Origin: Branchipolynoe longqiensis
Lineage: Eukaryota > Annelida > Polychaeta > Phyllodocida > Polynoidae
Length of the DNA: 64,000 nucleotides
NCBI GenBank assembly: GCA_030323885.1
Contig: CM059194.1
Span: 5,061,691 to 5,125,690, forward strand
Reading direction: 5' to 3'
This document shows positions 1 to 11,100 of this stretch, piece after piece; positions within the stretch are counted from its first letter, which is position 1, and each line of letters begins with the position of its first letter. The translations under genes were made by a program, and so were the position numbers. A model generated the notes under the pieces. That model saw nothing but the letters and a program-made list of their open reading frames with translations. It made no database searches and was not told the origin of the DNA.

Positions 1-112
1 CCATCTCCCACACATTCCTTCATTTTCCCGCCATTTCTCGCACATTCCTCCATTGTCCCGCCATCTCCCACACATTCCTCTACTTTCCCGCCATTTCCCA
101 CACCTTTCCACC
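1..112. repeat. 30-bp tandem repeat cut by the window edge
   Basis: Three full 30-bp units and a partial fourth read head to tail, each built on ccatctcccacacattcct followed by a ttttcccg end. Units differ at a few positions. The array is truncated by the left edge, so its total length is unknown. There is no coding signal. Confidence 0.85.
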
Positions 113-411
113 GCTAGGTTCGGTGGTGGCGCTGGAGGCCCTAACATACGGGGAGAGTGTCGTAAAACCCGCTCAGGCCAGCAGTCGGCAGTACTTAATT
201 GGTGAGTGAAAGTCGGCACGGAATTAGCGCAGACGACACGGTTACCACCCCGTCCCGCGCATGCGTGCTACTTAATACCTCCTAAATATGGCGGGAAAAC
301 TGTCGTGACGCCATCAGATGACAGTGGCCTTCTCACCCTCCAGCAGACGGCCTTAAATTGAACATGGCCGCATCCTCTTATCCGAAATCACTGCGGCCAG
401 TTGCATTTCGG

Positions 412-540
412 AATTCGGATTCGAACCCACTGGTTCGAACCCTGGTAAAGTCAAAGCAATGTCTTAGAAAAGTGTCCTTGTTACTTCCTAGCCAGGCGCT
501 CGGGATTATTCGGATTAGATAGTGCAAGGACTGGTTGGCT
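412..540 (+). repeat. SINE family A fragment (tRNA-derived)
   Basis: The stretch carries a tRNA T-arm/box B-like ggttcgaaccc, then the family body: 'agtcaaa.caatg', 'ttacttcctagccaggcgctcgg' and 'gcaaggactggttggct'. This body recurs at least ten times in the window. The copy is diverged and lacks the 3' tail. Confidence 0.7.
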
Positions 541-625
541 ATCCCAACTGCCTATTCTGACCACTATCCTGACCACTATCCTTGCCACTATCCTGGTCAC
601 TATTCTGGCCACTATCCTAGCTCCT
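540..625 (+). repeat. 12-bp tandem repeat (cactatcctggc-like)
   Basis: About seven imperfect units of 'ccactatcctga/g' directly follow the SINE fragment. The period is 12 bp, so reading frames stay open by chance. Confidence 0.75.
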
Positions 626-1244
626 GCAAAGATGAGTACGCTCCATCACATGTATCTGCCACGATAGTCTCACGCGAACCGAGACTCCTGTGTATTCAAC
701 AAAGAACAAACCAATTATTCAACGCCTTCAAATCCCCTGTGGACAATTCCTTTTTTTTCAATCCATTCATATTTCTCTTGTTTTTCTTCTCTGCTTTTGG
801 AGATCCATATCAAACAATAACCACACACACAACAAGAAGAAAACTAAGCACACGCAACAAATACCCCCCCCCCCCGCCCCTCCCCGCCCCCCCACACAAA
901 ATAAAATGAAAAAGAAAGTGAAAGAAATACCCCATACTCCGGCGGTTTCGTTGTCAGGATTTGATGTGTAGGTTTTTATACGAAAAGTCACGCGATTTGA
1001 GTTCCTAAATACTAGCTTCACCAGGGAACCTAGTGGGTGAAGTTTAGATTTAGGAGCTGGAGTCAGAGCGACGTGGGAGTGCAAGCCGGTTGTCTGCGTG
1101 TTTATCAATCATATTTACAGATTTCTCCAAAGGCTGTCTTGGTTGCGATGAAACCAAGAATTCTTCTTCCTCGGAGGTTTTAAAAAGAATTCATAAGGGG
1201 ACATCCAAATTGAAAAGAAGAAAGAAAGGGGATATATATCACGA

Positions 1245-1278
<34 letters not shown>

Positions 1279-1410
1279 GTATGCACACAATATATCCCAA
1301 GAGGAATCGCTGGCTTAGAAGAAAAGTCAGAACTACCAAAGTATTTGCATAAATATAAGTAGAGCTTCGTTAGATTTACTTCTTTCTGATTATTGTGCCT
1401 ATCTGGCTTT
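626..1410. other. No gene seen; simple-sequence islands
   Basis: This stretch holds a poly-C/poly-A low-complexity patch near 865-910 and an AT dinucleotide run near 1243-1272. The short open frames here show no domain or codon pattern I would support as a gene. Confidence 0.5.
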
Positions 1411-2312
1411 TTAACTACATAGCTTGGTTCTCTATGTAGGCCTATATCTAATTCTTAGTGGGTAAACACAGTATTTAACTTCATAACTTGGTTCTCTATG
1501 TAGACCTATATCTAATTCTTAGTGGGTATACACAGTGTTTAACTTCATAGCTTGGTTCTCTATGTAGGTGTATATCTAATTCTAAGTGGGTAAACATGGT
1601 GTTTAACTTCATAGCTTGGTTCTCTATGTAGGCCTATATCTAATTCTTAGTGGGTACACACAGTGTTTAACTTCATAACTTGGTTCTCTATGTAGGCCTA
1701 TATCTAATTCTTAGTGGGTAAACACAGTGTTTAACTTCATAACTTGGTTATCTATGTAGGCCTATATCTAATTCTTAGTGGGTAAACACAGTGTTTAACT
1801 TCATAGCTTGGTTCTCTATGTAGGCCTATATCTAATTCTTAATGTGTAAACATGGTGTTTAACTTCATAGGTTGGTTCTCTATTTAGGCCTATATCTAAT
1901 TCTTAGTGCGTAAACATGGTGTGTAACTTCATAGCTTGGTTCTCTATGTAGGTGTATATCTAATTCTTAATGTGTAAACATGGTGTTTAACTTCATAGGT
2001 TGGTTCTCTATTTAGGCCTATATCTAATTCTTAGTGCGTAAACATGGTCTGTACCTTCATAGCTTGGTTCTCTATGTAGGTGTATATCTAATTCTTAGTG
2101 TGTAAAGATGGTGTTTAACTTCATAGCTTGGTTCTCTATGTAGGCCTATATCTAATTCTTTGTGAGTATACATAGTGTTTAACTTCATAGGTTGGTTCTC
2201 TATGTAGGCCTATATCTAATTCTTAGTGTGTAAACACGGTGTTTCACTTCATAGGTTGGTTCTCTATGTAGGCCTATATCCAATTCTTAGTGGGTAAACA
2301 CAGTGTTCAACT
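1411..2312 (+). repeat. 64-bp minisatellite, about 14 copies
   Basis: The unit reads 'cttcatagcttggttctcta', 'tgtaggcctatatctaattc', 'ttagtgggtaaacacagtgt', 'ttaa'. Successive starts are 64 bp apart. Variants (ggcc/ggtgt, gggta/gtgta, cttggt/gttggt) are shared among neighbouring units, consistent with local homogenisation. No spacers occur between units, so it is not a CRISPR-type array. Confidence 0.93.
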
Positions 2313-2354
2313 ATTTTGAACTTTCAAGGTCAGCCCTTCCACACGTCGGCAGCA

Positions 2355-2500
2355 TCGATGTATGTGTGTTTGTGTGAAGCTGTGTGTGTATGTATGTATG
2401 TATGTATGTGTGGATGTATGTGTGGATGTATGTGTGTATGCATGTGAGTATGTATGTGTGTATGCATGTGTGTATGTATGTGTGGATGTATGCGAGGAGC
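2355..2500 (+). repeat. TATG/TGTG microsatellite
   Basis: This is a degenerate (TGTATG)n and (TGTG)n run. It creates an artificial Val/Cys/Tyr-rich open frame that continues into the LINE relic. Confidence 0.9.
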
Positions 2501-2985
2501 ACTACAACTCCCCATACAGTATGGGTGAGTTGAGGTGTTCTTTGGAAAGCTCGCATCACACAGCAGTTGGACCTGATGGAATTCATTATCAATTTTTGAA
2601 ACATCTCCCTGAACCTGCACTGAGACTGTTGCTTCAACTCTTCAACAACATCTGGGAATCAGGTGTCATCCCCGCCTCTTGGTGGGAGGCGACAGTAATA
2701 CCGCTTCCCAAACCTGAGTGAAGCCAAGAACGATCGTCCCATAGGCCTCACAAGCTACATCTGTAAAACGATGGAGCGCCTGGTAAACAACCGCCTCGTC
2801 TGGCTACTGAAGTCAGGACACCACCTGTCCAACCTTCAATGTGGCTTCAGATGGGGCCGCATCACCCTTGACCATTTGGTGCGCATGGAGACCTTCATAA
2901 GAGATGCTTTCCTTCAGAAGGAGCACGTTGTGGCTGTCTTTTTCAACCTCGAAAAAGCATATGACACAACTATAAACGGGACTTT
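2500..2985 (+). pseudogene. LINE reverse transcriptase relic (jockey/I-like)
   Basis: The translated segment contains an RT core start, GPDGIHYQFLKHLPEPALR, followed by 'WWEATVIPLPKPE'. After a frame shift near 2720 it continues with MERLVNNRLVWLL, a 'QCGFRWGR' motif and 'FFNLEKAYDTT'. These match the fingers/palm entry region of jockey/I-type non-LTR retrotransposon reverse transcriptases. The copy ends before the YADD catalytic motif and has no endonuclease. It is a frameshifted internal fragment with no function expected. The exact clade is uncertain. Confidence 0.85.
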
Positions 2986-3159
2986 AAGTTTAGCCGACAC
3001 AGCTGATCGGATTGCTTCGGTGTATATATCATTTTGTTAGTACAACGGGACCACCAGCCTGTTTTAGTATTTTTTTAAAAGCCGTAGATATACTACACTC
3101 TGTACGTGGTACCGATATCAAATCTTTATTGTAATACTGCTGGCGATAAAAAGATACAT

Positions 3160-4092
3160 AGATTTCCACCCCAACCCCCTCATCCCTACGTGCTAGCCAC
3201 CCCCCACCCCCCACACACACACACCCACCCCACCACACACACACACCCACCCCCACCCACACCCACCTTCAATACCTACATGCCAGCACCTCCACCCGCA
3301 CCCCCACCACATCCATCCCTACATGCCAGTACCCCCACCCCAACCAACCCCACCACCTCCCCCTCCACACACCAGCACCCCACCCCACCCCCACCCCCAC
3401 CAGCCGCACCACCTCCACATCCACACACCAGCACCCCACCCCACCAGCCGCACCACCTCCACCCCAAACACCAGCACCCACCATCCCCACCAACCCCACC
3501 AAGTCCCCCTCCACACATCAACACCCCACCCCCACCCCCATATCCACCAAACCCCACCACCTCCCCCTCCACACATCACCACCCCACCCCACGCCCATTA
3601 CACCAACCCCCACCACCCTCCCCCTCCAACATCACCACTCCACCCCCACCCCCACCAGCCGCACCACCTCCCCCACCTACAATCAGCACCCCCACCCCCA
3701 CCCACACCAGCCGCACACCCCACACCTCCCCTCCACACAACAGACACCCACATCCCCACCCCCACCAGCCGCCACTAAACCCCACCACCTCCACGTCCAC
3801 AACATCAGCAACCCACCCCCACCCCAACCAGCCGCACCACCTCCACCTCCACACACCAGCACTCCTACCCCAACCTCACCACCCTCAGACACCAGGATCC
3901 CTATCCCAACCCCACCTACACACTATCCACTTCCCATCCCCCTTCCTGATATGACCTTAGATGTTGCTAGGACAAACAAACAAACAAACTTCCCACCCCA
4001 ACCCCAACACGCCCACATGCCAGCACCCCCACCCCCACACCTCCACCCACCTCACCAAGCACTCCCCCCCCCCCCCCCCCCCCCGCCCGTCT
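3160..4092. repeat. C-rich (CCCCACC)n low-complexity block
   Basis: The plus strand is almost entirely C, A and T, with runs such as ccccaccccca. The complement is a G-rich strand with many GGG/GGGG tracts. A short non-C-rich interval lies near 3935-3990, and a poly-C run of about 17 bases sits near 4067-4084. Long open frames here (Pro/His/Thr-rich on plus, Gly/Trp/Val-rich on minus) are composition artefacts. Confidence 0.92.
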
Positions 4093-4164
4093 TCCCGGGC
4101 CCTTTTCCCGGGCGTCACGCTCTGTGTCCTTAATGCTCGAAGCCACTAAGGCGTGGTCGCGCTT

Positions 4165-4875
4165 CATTAACAAGTCCACGGCAAGTCACCGATATGGGCA
4201 TGCTATGCTAACAAGTAAACAATATGTGCCTCTTTACTAACATGTCAACATCATGGCCACACACTATACTAACAATCCAACAGCATAGTCCATCTTTACT
4301 AACATGTCAACAGCCTGGTCCCTCTTTACTAACAAGTCAACAACATAGTCCCTTAGTAACATGTCAACAGCATGACCCCTCTTTCCTAACATGTCAACAG
4401 TGTGGCCTCACTATACTAACAAGTCAGAAGCATGGCCCCTGGTCCTTTTTACTGACATGTCAACATCATGACCACACTATACTAACATCTGACCATGATG
4501 TACTAAAAAGTCAACAGTATGACCCTCTGTACTAACATGTCAACATCGTGGGCACGTTGTACTTACAAGTGATCACGATATACTAACAAACCAACAGCAT
4601 CGTCCCTCTTTATAAACATGTCAACAGCATGGCCCCTATTTACTAACATGCCAACAGTGTGGCCTCGCTATACTAACAAACCAACAGCAGATCCACTATT
4701 TACTAACATGTCTACAACATGATCCTGATATATTAACAAGTCAACAGCATAATCATATTATACTAATAAGTCAACACCGTGACCACGATGTACTAAGAAG
4801 TCAACATTGTGGACCTTTTACTAATTAATCAACAGCGTGACCCGGGCTTACATACAAGGCAACAGCGAGTGTTGC
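4165..4875 (+). repeat. Minisatellite of about 31-bp units (taacatgtcaaca)
   Basis: There are more than 20 imperfect units with the core 'actaacatgtcaacagcatg' and a variable 'gcccctcttt' end. Unit length drifts around 28-33 bp. The core alternates catgtcaac and caagtcaac. Confidence 0.88.
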
Positions 4876-4879
4876 CTTG

Positions 4880-5255
4880 ACAATATGGTCTTCTTCTTCT
4901 TCGCCCGTTGAGGCGTCAGCGCCCATCCACACAAATACCTCTTCAGCCGTGTCGTAGATGAACGTGTTGCCTACCGCCCAACTTTGGGCATAGGCCACCA
5001 ACTAGGGCTCTCCAGTTTCCCCGGTCCTGGGCCTTGAGTTTCTTGTTTGTGATTCTGTAATGTTGTTCTTTTTCCAGGGTGGGGTTGTTGGCCCCACGCC
5101 CAACCCCCAACCTGGAGGACCAGTTGCTGCTCTTAGTCTGTCCTCTACCATGAGTCATGCCCGGCTTGGTTAAACCTGCCAGGGGCCTAGCCCCCGCCGG
5201 TATAGCTCTCATGGTAATGGAGGCACACAAGCCTCCCTCCCCACCAGACAAGGTA
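4880..5255 (-). mobile_element. Probable LINE 3' end with GAA-rich tail
   Basis: Read on the minus strand, an open stretch ends with AQDRGNWRALVGGLCP and a stop. A short untranslated segment, 'gggcgctgacgcctcaacgg', and a gaagaagaagaag tail (about 4885-4905) follow. A short simple-repeat tail after such a segment is typical of some metazoan non-LTR retrotransposons. No RT catalytic motif remains, so the family is not assigned. Confidence 0.5.
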
Positions 5256-5689
5256 GCAACACAATACGGTACACTTACCTAAACAGTCACTGGTGCCACA
5301 CAAACATGTAGCCCTGCTTGCTTTAGGTCCCTGTGGGTAAGAGGGTCATTGGGACGCTAACATCCCCAGAATGGAATGTCAACAGTGTGGGGTAGAGTCC
5401 GACTTCACGGGTCGGGTCGGGTATGCATGCCGCACACCTCCCCTGACACTGGTGCCGTGACCAGGATGCCGCACCTGGTGCACACAGTGTACGGCAGGCG
5501 GCTGACCCAAACCTGCCGCGTAGATGGATGTGTTGTGTGTACAGCCTGGGTATTAGGATCCATCTGGAGTCGAACTTCATGAGTTGGTGATCTATGTGTA
5601 TCTGCTTCTGACCAGATGGGATTGGCGAATGAGGTGAGCATCTGTTTCCTGTTTCGGGGAGATCGGGGGACCCTAACCGATGGGTTCAT
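5256..5689. other. No gene seen
   Basis: This is unique-looking sequence with moderate GC. Short open frames on both strands overlap one another and show no recognisable domain. Confidence 0.4.
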
Positions 5690-5975
5690 GGGGGTGAACC
5701 CTGGTCAAGTCAAACCAATGCCCTTAAAATTTATACTTGTCGCTTTCTAGCTAGGCACTTGGCATTATTAGGACAGGGCAAGGACTGGTTGGCTCAGTGT
5801 CAGGATAATGTGACTGAGTGGAATATCAGGTTATGGTGCTGGCGGCCTGGTCTCCCAGTGGGGCAACACTATTAAGTAACCACGAGTGCGTGCTGTCACT
5901 AGTCGGTACCTCTCATGATATAACCATAGATGTTGCTAGCACGTAAAACAACAACAAACAAACAATATCTGCCTC
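5690..5975 (+). repeat. SINE family A copy (plus strand)
   Basis: The copy runs from 'ccctggtcaagtcaaaccaatg' through the shared body to the conserved end 'gatgttgctagcacgtaaaa' and a caacaaacaaac tail. The tRNA-like head is degraded. The 3' end matches the other family A tails in the window. Confidence 0.85.
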
Positions 5976-6057
5976 CTGTATTTATCTAGTGGTTAATTAA
6001 TGTCATCGACTGGTGCTCTATGCATATCTAGTTCTTTGGTTGGCTATCTGGTGTTTT

Positions 6058-6968
6058 TATAGTTGCATGGTCCGATGGCTTTGAGTTTCTATCATTTTCT
6101 GAGATAAATATAGTAGTGTAAAGTTTGCGGCTGGAATCTGTGGTTGTGTAGGCAGGCTATAATGAAATCAATTGAGGCAAGAAGAGAAAGGAAGAGTATA
6201 AAGAGTGAAAGTAGAGAGAGAGCCAAGCCCTCAGGTTGATTATTTATAGTGGTACATGGATCTGGTATTGCACACCACCTGACCTTTTTCTCCAATGAGA
6301 ATCAGACATATCAAGCTCCACCAATGAACATCAAGCATTCCTGGGTTCCCATGGCTACAGTGCTCTGCCCACCACCACCATGCGGCGTGGCTGTTTGGCC
6401 ACCACCTGTCCTGAACTGAGTATGTGGTGATCCGTGACTAACAGAGGGGGGAGGGGGTAGTGAGTAGAGCTCCAAGTGCCCCTTACACACTATCTCCTAG
6501 TGCCTCTTTCACACTATCTGACTAACACACAATGGCTATTGACCATGAGTAAAGTATCACCAGCAACTACATAAATACAGGTATGCACCTGGGCCTATAT
6601 ACCTTTTACCATAATAGACCATTTGCATTCCCCCACCAATGCGTTTTATCGGAATATTTTACAGTAGGATATTAGTTTGATCATTATAGCCTACCCTATA
6701 TTAGCTTGAAGTAACTTTAATCTATAATGGCTAACTTTTTATATAAATCTGTGCAAATATGCAAAATTAGTTTTGGCAAGAATGCCAAAACTCTAATATC
6801 ATTGGCTTCTGCTGTGACAGATCCTATTACATTGCCTAAATATTCCCTTCTATGTAACAGCAAATGTTTAATAAATGCACAATCATCTAAGGTAGATATG
6901 TAGAATCATATCTCGATAATTGTTTTGGTTTTGAAAATTTTATGTTTGCATTGGACTGTGCAGCTTTA
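6058..6968. mobile_element. TTAA-ended MITE (family T), interrupted copy
   Basis: The left end 'agttgcatggtccgatggct' and the right end 'ttggactgtgcagcttta' form diverged inverted termini matching the clean copy at 52381-52702. The middle (about 6110-6640) is absent from that copy and looks like a later insertion. I see no coding capacity. Confidence 0.6.
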
Positions 6969-7057
6969 GCTTCGTCGGCTGGTGCTCACACCCCCTGGAG
7001 ACCACTTCCGGTACTACCACCGGCTTGTGACATACACATCCCGCTACAAATTTATGG

Positions 7058-7300
7058 TTCAATTACCCATGCCATCAACTCTGCCAATTTGGATTTCCAC
7101 CACTGTGTATTACTTACAGTGCCATAAAAGGCCAGTTCCTCTCATGCCATGTCTATGTGGTGTGGGAGGTTAACATAACAATCCTTTGGGTCGGCAAAAG
7201 TGTAGGCTAGGGCTTTCTATCGACTAACTATCTAATGCTGAAAACAAGACTATTCAGACTTATCCATGACAGGCAGTATAAAGCTTCAAGAAAGAACAAA
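7058..7300 (+). repeat. SINE family B copy, head degraded
   Basis: Starting near 'ggttcaattacccatgcc', the copy shares the family B body with 23168-23485: 'tggatttccacc.ctgtgta', 'catgtctatgtggtgtggga', 'gggtcggcaaaagtgtaggc', 'gacttatccatga'. It ends in an A-rich aagaacaaagaac tail. Confidence 0.85.
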
Positions 7301-7509
7301 GAACAAAGAATGAAGATGGATATAGTTCATCAATCCGTGTAAACAGCTGATATTACAATCAATAAGAACACTTACCCAAAACAACATATAACACAAAAAA
7401 CCGAGCATATGACAGGACATAGGCAATGCTCTATAAGCCATTGTGGGATTAAAAACAAGGACATCCCACCAATAATTCTTCATCTTCTAGTTGCTTACAA
7501 GGAGCTGAC

Positions 7510-7625
7510 GCAGGAAGCTGACCTGGAAAGCTCAGGAGCTGCAGTGGTTGGGGTGCCCGCAACAGATTCCCAGAGGTGTGTGTTTGAGTCTCGCTTTAGC
7601 CGATGGCGTCCCAGAAGGTCATAAG
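7510..7625 (+). repeat. Possible degraded tRNA-related SINE head
   Basis: A box A-like 'agtggttggggtgcccgc' is followed about 35 bp later by a box B-like 'gtgtttgagtctcgc'. The spacing fits a pol III head, but no other copy in the window supports it. I hold this loosely. Confidence 0.3.
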
Positions 7626-7679
7626 TACACTGTGACATCGTTATTGCGGGGAGTTACTCTACTACAGGGGAGCCTTCAT

Positions 7680-8166
7680 GGGCCGTATGCATGGAGCGGT
7701 GTTAGCGAGCCAAAACTGGTTTTGGACAGGATTTCTAGTTTAGTGGCGAAAAGTCACTATGCATGGAGCAGTGTTACGGAAAGGCCGCGAGTTTTGTTTA
7801 AGGTCTGATTTCCTAACACCACTCCATAGCAGGTTTACAAGTGGTGTTAGGTACCGATTAGGCCCAAATCTATTCACTGCTATCATATTTAACAGAATTA
7901 CATACTCTAAAAGTGAAATTTTATCAAATTAACCACAAAATCAAACCGATATTAATGCCGCCGCTACATCGGCGGCGATATAAATATTGTCGAATCGACG
8001 AATGTAAACAAAACAAATCGCCGCCGCCACCGCCACCACCGCCGCCGCATTGGCAGCGATATATTATGGCAAAATCTATTCAAAGCTATCATATTTAACA
8101 GAATTACATACTCTAAAAGTGAATTTTTATCAAATTAACCCCAAAATCGAACCGATATTAACGCCA
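7680..8166. mobile_element. MITE family G, left part, running into the 54-bp array
   Basis: The terminus 'gggccgtatgcatgg' and internal blocks ('aatctattca..gctatcata', 'accgatattaa.gcc', 'gatattgtcgaatcgacgaa' and a gccgccgccacc run) match the complete element at 48219-48915. A block of about 95 bp is present twice (around 7868-7965 and 8070-8166). The second copy stops at 'gatattaacgcc', where the 54-bp array begins. Confidence 0.75.
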
Positions 8167-11100
8167 TCTAATGTACAGAGTGGTGTGTGCTGTACACTAT
8201 ACAGCACGGGCTGTTCCCCTTCTAATGTACAGAGTGGTCTGTGCTGCACACTATACAGCAAGGGCTGTTCCCCTTCTAATATACAGAGTGGTCTGTGCTG
8301 CACACTATACAGCATGGGCTGTTCCCCTTCTAATGTACAGAGTGGTGTGTGCTGCACACTATACAGCAAGGGCTGTTCCCCTTCTAATTTACAGACTGGC
8401 GTGTGCTGCACACTATACAGCACGGGCTGTTCCCCTTCTAATGTACAGAGTGGTGTGTGCTGTACACTATACATCACTGGTTGTTCCCCTTCTAATATAC
8501 AGAGTGGTGTGTGCTGCACACTATACATCACAGGCTGTTCCCCTTCTAATATACAGAGTGGTGTGTGCTGCACACTATACAGCAAGGGCTGTTCCCCTTC
8601 TAATGTACAGAGTGGTGTGTGCTGCACACTATACAGCACGGGATGTTCCCCTTCTAATGTACAGAGTGGTGTGTGCTAAACACTATACAGCACGGGCTGT
8701 TCCCCTTCTAATGTACAGAGTGGTGTGTGCTGCACACTATACGTCATGGGCTGTTCGCCTTCTAATGTACAGAGTGGTCTGTGCTGCACACTATACAGCA
8801 CGGGCTGTTCCCCTTCTAATGTACAGAGTGGTGTGTGCTGCACACTATACAGCATGGGCTGTTCCCCTTGTAATATACAGAGTGGTCTGTGCTGCACACT
8901 ATACAGCACAGGCTGTTCCCCTTCTAATGTACAGAGTGGTGTGTGCTGCACACTATACAGCAAGGGCTGTTCCCCTTCTAATGTACAGAGTGGTGTGTGC
9001 TGCACACTATGCAGCACGGGCTGTTCGCCTTCTAATGTACAGAGTGGTGTGTGCTGCACACTATGCAGCACGGGCTGTTTCCCTTCTAATGTACAGAGTG
9101 GTGTGTGTTGCACACTATACAGCACGGGCTGTTCCCCTTCTAATGTACAGAGTGGTGTGTGCTGCACACTATACAGCAAGGGCTGTTCCCCTTCTAATGT
9201 ACAGAGTGGTGTGTGCTGCACACTATACAGCACGGGCTGTTCCCCTTCTAATATACAGAGTGGTGTGTGCTGCACACAATACAGCACGGGCTGTTCCCCT
9301 TCTAATGTACAGAGTGGTCTGTGCTGCACACTATACAGCACGGGCTGTTCCCCTTCTAATGTACAGAGTGGTGTGTGCTGCACACTATACAGCATGGGCT
9401 GTTCGCCTTCTAATGTACAGAGTGGTCTGTGCTGCACACTATACAGCACGGGCTGTTCGCCTTCTAATGTACAGAGTGGTGTGTGCTGCACACTATACAG
9501 CACGGGCTGTTCCCCTTCTAATGTACAGAGTGGTGTGTGCTGCACACCATACAGCACGGGCTGATCCCCTTCTAATGTACAGAGTGGTCTGTGCTGCACA
9601 CTATGCAGCACGGGCTGTTCCCCTTCTAATGTACAGAGTGGTGTGTGCTGCACACTATACATCACGGGCTGTTCCCCTTCTAATGTACAGAGTGGTGTGT
9701 GCTGCACACTATACAGCATGGGCTGTTCGCCTTCTAATGTACAGAGTGGTCTGTGCTGCACACTATACATCACGGGCTGTTCCCCTTCTAATGTACAGAG
9801 TGGTGTGTGCTGCACACTATACAGCATGGGCTGTTCGCCTTCTAATGTACAGAGTGGTCTGTGCTGCACACTATACAGCACGGGCTGTTCGCCTTCTAAT
9901 GTACAGAGTGGTGTGTGCTGCACACTATACAGCATGGGCTGTTCCCCTTCTAATGTACAGAGTGGTCTGTGCTGCACACTATCCAGCACGGGCTGTTCCC
10001 CTTCTAATATACAGAGTGGTCTGTGCTGCCCACTATACATCAAGGTCTGTTCCCCTTCTAATATACAGAGTGGTCTGTGCTGCACACTATACAGCACGGG
10101 CTGTTCCCCTTCTAATGTACAGAGTGCTGTGTGCTGCACACTATACAGCACGGGCTGTTCCCCTTCTAATGTACAGAGTGGTCTGTGCTGCACACTATAC
10201 AGCAAGGGATGTTCCCCTTCTAATGTACAGAGTGGTCTGTGCTGCACACTATACAGCAAGGGCTGTTCCCATTCTAATATACAGAGTGGTGAGTGCTGCA
10301 CACTATACAGCACGGGCTGTTCCCCTTCTAATGTACAGAGTGGTGTGTGCTGCACACTATACATCACGGGCTGTTCCCCTTCTAATGTACAGAGTGGTCT
10401 GTGCTGCACACTATACAGCACGGGCTGTTCCCCTTCTAATGTACAGAGTGGTGTGTGCTGCACACTATACAGCACGGGCTGTTCCCCTTCTAATGTACAG
10501 AGTGGTGTGTGCTGCCCACTATACAGCGCGGGCTGTTCCCCTTCTAATGTACATAGTGGTGTGTGCTGCACACTATACATCACAGGCTGTTCCCCTTCTA
10601 ATGTACAGAGTGGTCTGTGCTGCACACTATACAACGCGGGCTGTTCCCCTTCTAATGTACAGAGTGGTGTGTGCTGCACACTATACAGCACGGGATGTTC
10701 CCCTTCTAATGTACAGAGTGGTGTGTGCTGCACACTATACAGCAAAGGCTGTTCCCCTTCTAATGTACAGAGTGGTGTGTGCTGCACACTATACAGCACG
10801 GGCTGTTCCCCTTCTAATGTACAGAGTGGTGTGTGCTGCACACTATACAGCAAGGGCTGTTCCCCTTCTAATGTACAGAGTGGTGTGTGCTGCACACTAT
10901 ACAGCAAGGGCTGTCCCCTTCTAATGTACAGAGTGGTGTCTGCACACTAACCACAGCTGTTCCCCTTCTAATGTACAGAGTGGTCTGTGCTGCACACTAT
11001 ACAGCAAGGGCTGTTCCCCTTCTAATGTACAGAGTGGTGTGTGCTGCACACTATACAGCAAGGGCTGTTCCCCTTCTAATGTACAGAGTGGTGTGTGCTG

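Noticed and set aside
1411..2312. CRISPR-like array
   Set aside because: Units are directly adjacent with no unique spacers, and the genome is eukaryotic. It is a minisatellite.
3106..3954. A 282-codon Pro/His-rich protein
   Set aside because: It follows directly from the CCCCACC repeat. Overlapping frames on both strands are equally open.
8171..10924. A 917-codon ORF and other ORFs of 279-794 codons in the 54-bp array as giant repetitive proteins
   Set aside because: The 54-bp period keeps several frames open on both strands at once. No signal peptide, flanking exon or codon bias distinguishes one frame, and length-changing units break them.
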